From Bacillota bacterium (GTDB lineage: Bacteria; Bacillota; Clostridia; Lachnospirales; Lachnospiraceae), in assembly GCA_023402845.1 (NCBI GenBank), contig JAEYFP010000031.1:1-23418 (forward strand): 23,418 nt of DNA, written 5' to 3'. Positions 23,334 to 23,418 of the stretch are shown one piece after another. The notes beneath the pieces are model-generated. The model was not told where the DNA came from. It saw nothing but the letters and a program-made list of their open reading frames with translations, and made no database searches. Every line of letters begins with the position of its first letter. The stretch's first letter is position 1. The position numbers and the translations under genes were made by a program.

Positions 23334-23418
23334 ATATCTCTTGTAAACAACTTTTAAAAAATGCCAAAAATATAAGGAATCACCAGTCCTTTTGTAGTAG
23401 AATTAAGTTGCGAACAAA

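Overview
The window looks like part of a Clostridia (Firmicutes) chromosome, most likely a Lachnospiraceae-type gut anaerobe. This is an inference from moderate GC, strong AGGAGG-type ribosome sites, GTG and TTG starts, sigma-A-like promoters, several lipoprotein sugar-binding proteins and a Bacillus/Clostridium-style nucleoside ABC transporter. No rRNA, tRNA, CRISPR array or intact mobile element was seen.

Layout. (1) 1-407 has no assignable gene but holds three tandem GC-rich hairpin repeats and the recQ promoter. (2) 408-3667: RecQ helicase followed 2 nt later by a class 3 type aldehyde dehydrogenase, then a clear terminator. (3) 3841-7553: a complete ribose/galactose-type ABC importer (lipoprotein, two-domain ATPase, permease). 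(4) 7555-12024: its own promoter and leader hairpin, then a second lipoprotein paralogous to the first importer's binding protein, a multi-pass histidine kinase, a NarL-type response regulator and a membrane-anchored family 1 solute-binding protein. All four are overlapping or coupled, and no permease is included. This looks like a binding-protein-assisted two-component sensor for the sugar imported by (3). (5) 12002-13426 (minus): an AraC-type regulator with an apparent degenerate receiver domain. It is divergent from (6) 13625-18402: a family 1 sugar importer without its own ATPase, plus an ADP-ribosylglycohydrolase-family enzyme with an extra C-terminal domain. (7) 18489-23127 (minus): a BMP/Nup-type nucleoside importer (ATPase, two permeases, lipoprotein). 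Its promoter is followed by a terminator-like hairpin with a T tract just before the first gene, suggesting leader attenuation.

How it fits together: three ABC uptake systems each sit beside a visible control element (the two-component sensor, the AraC regulator, the leader hairpin). In each one the transcript between the binding-protein gene and its neighbour carries a hairpin, which could set protein ratios. The most interesting unit is the four-gene sensory operon (4). The glycohydrolase-like enzyme beside a nucleoside-type importer hints at uptake and cleavage of ribosides, but no substrate can be named from sequence alone.
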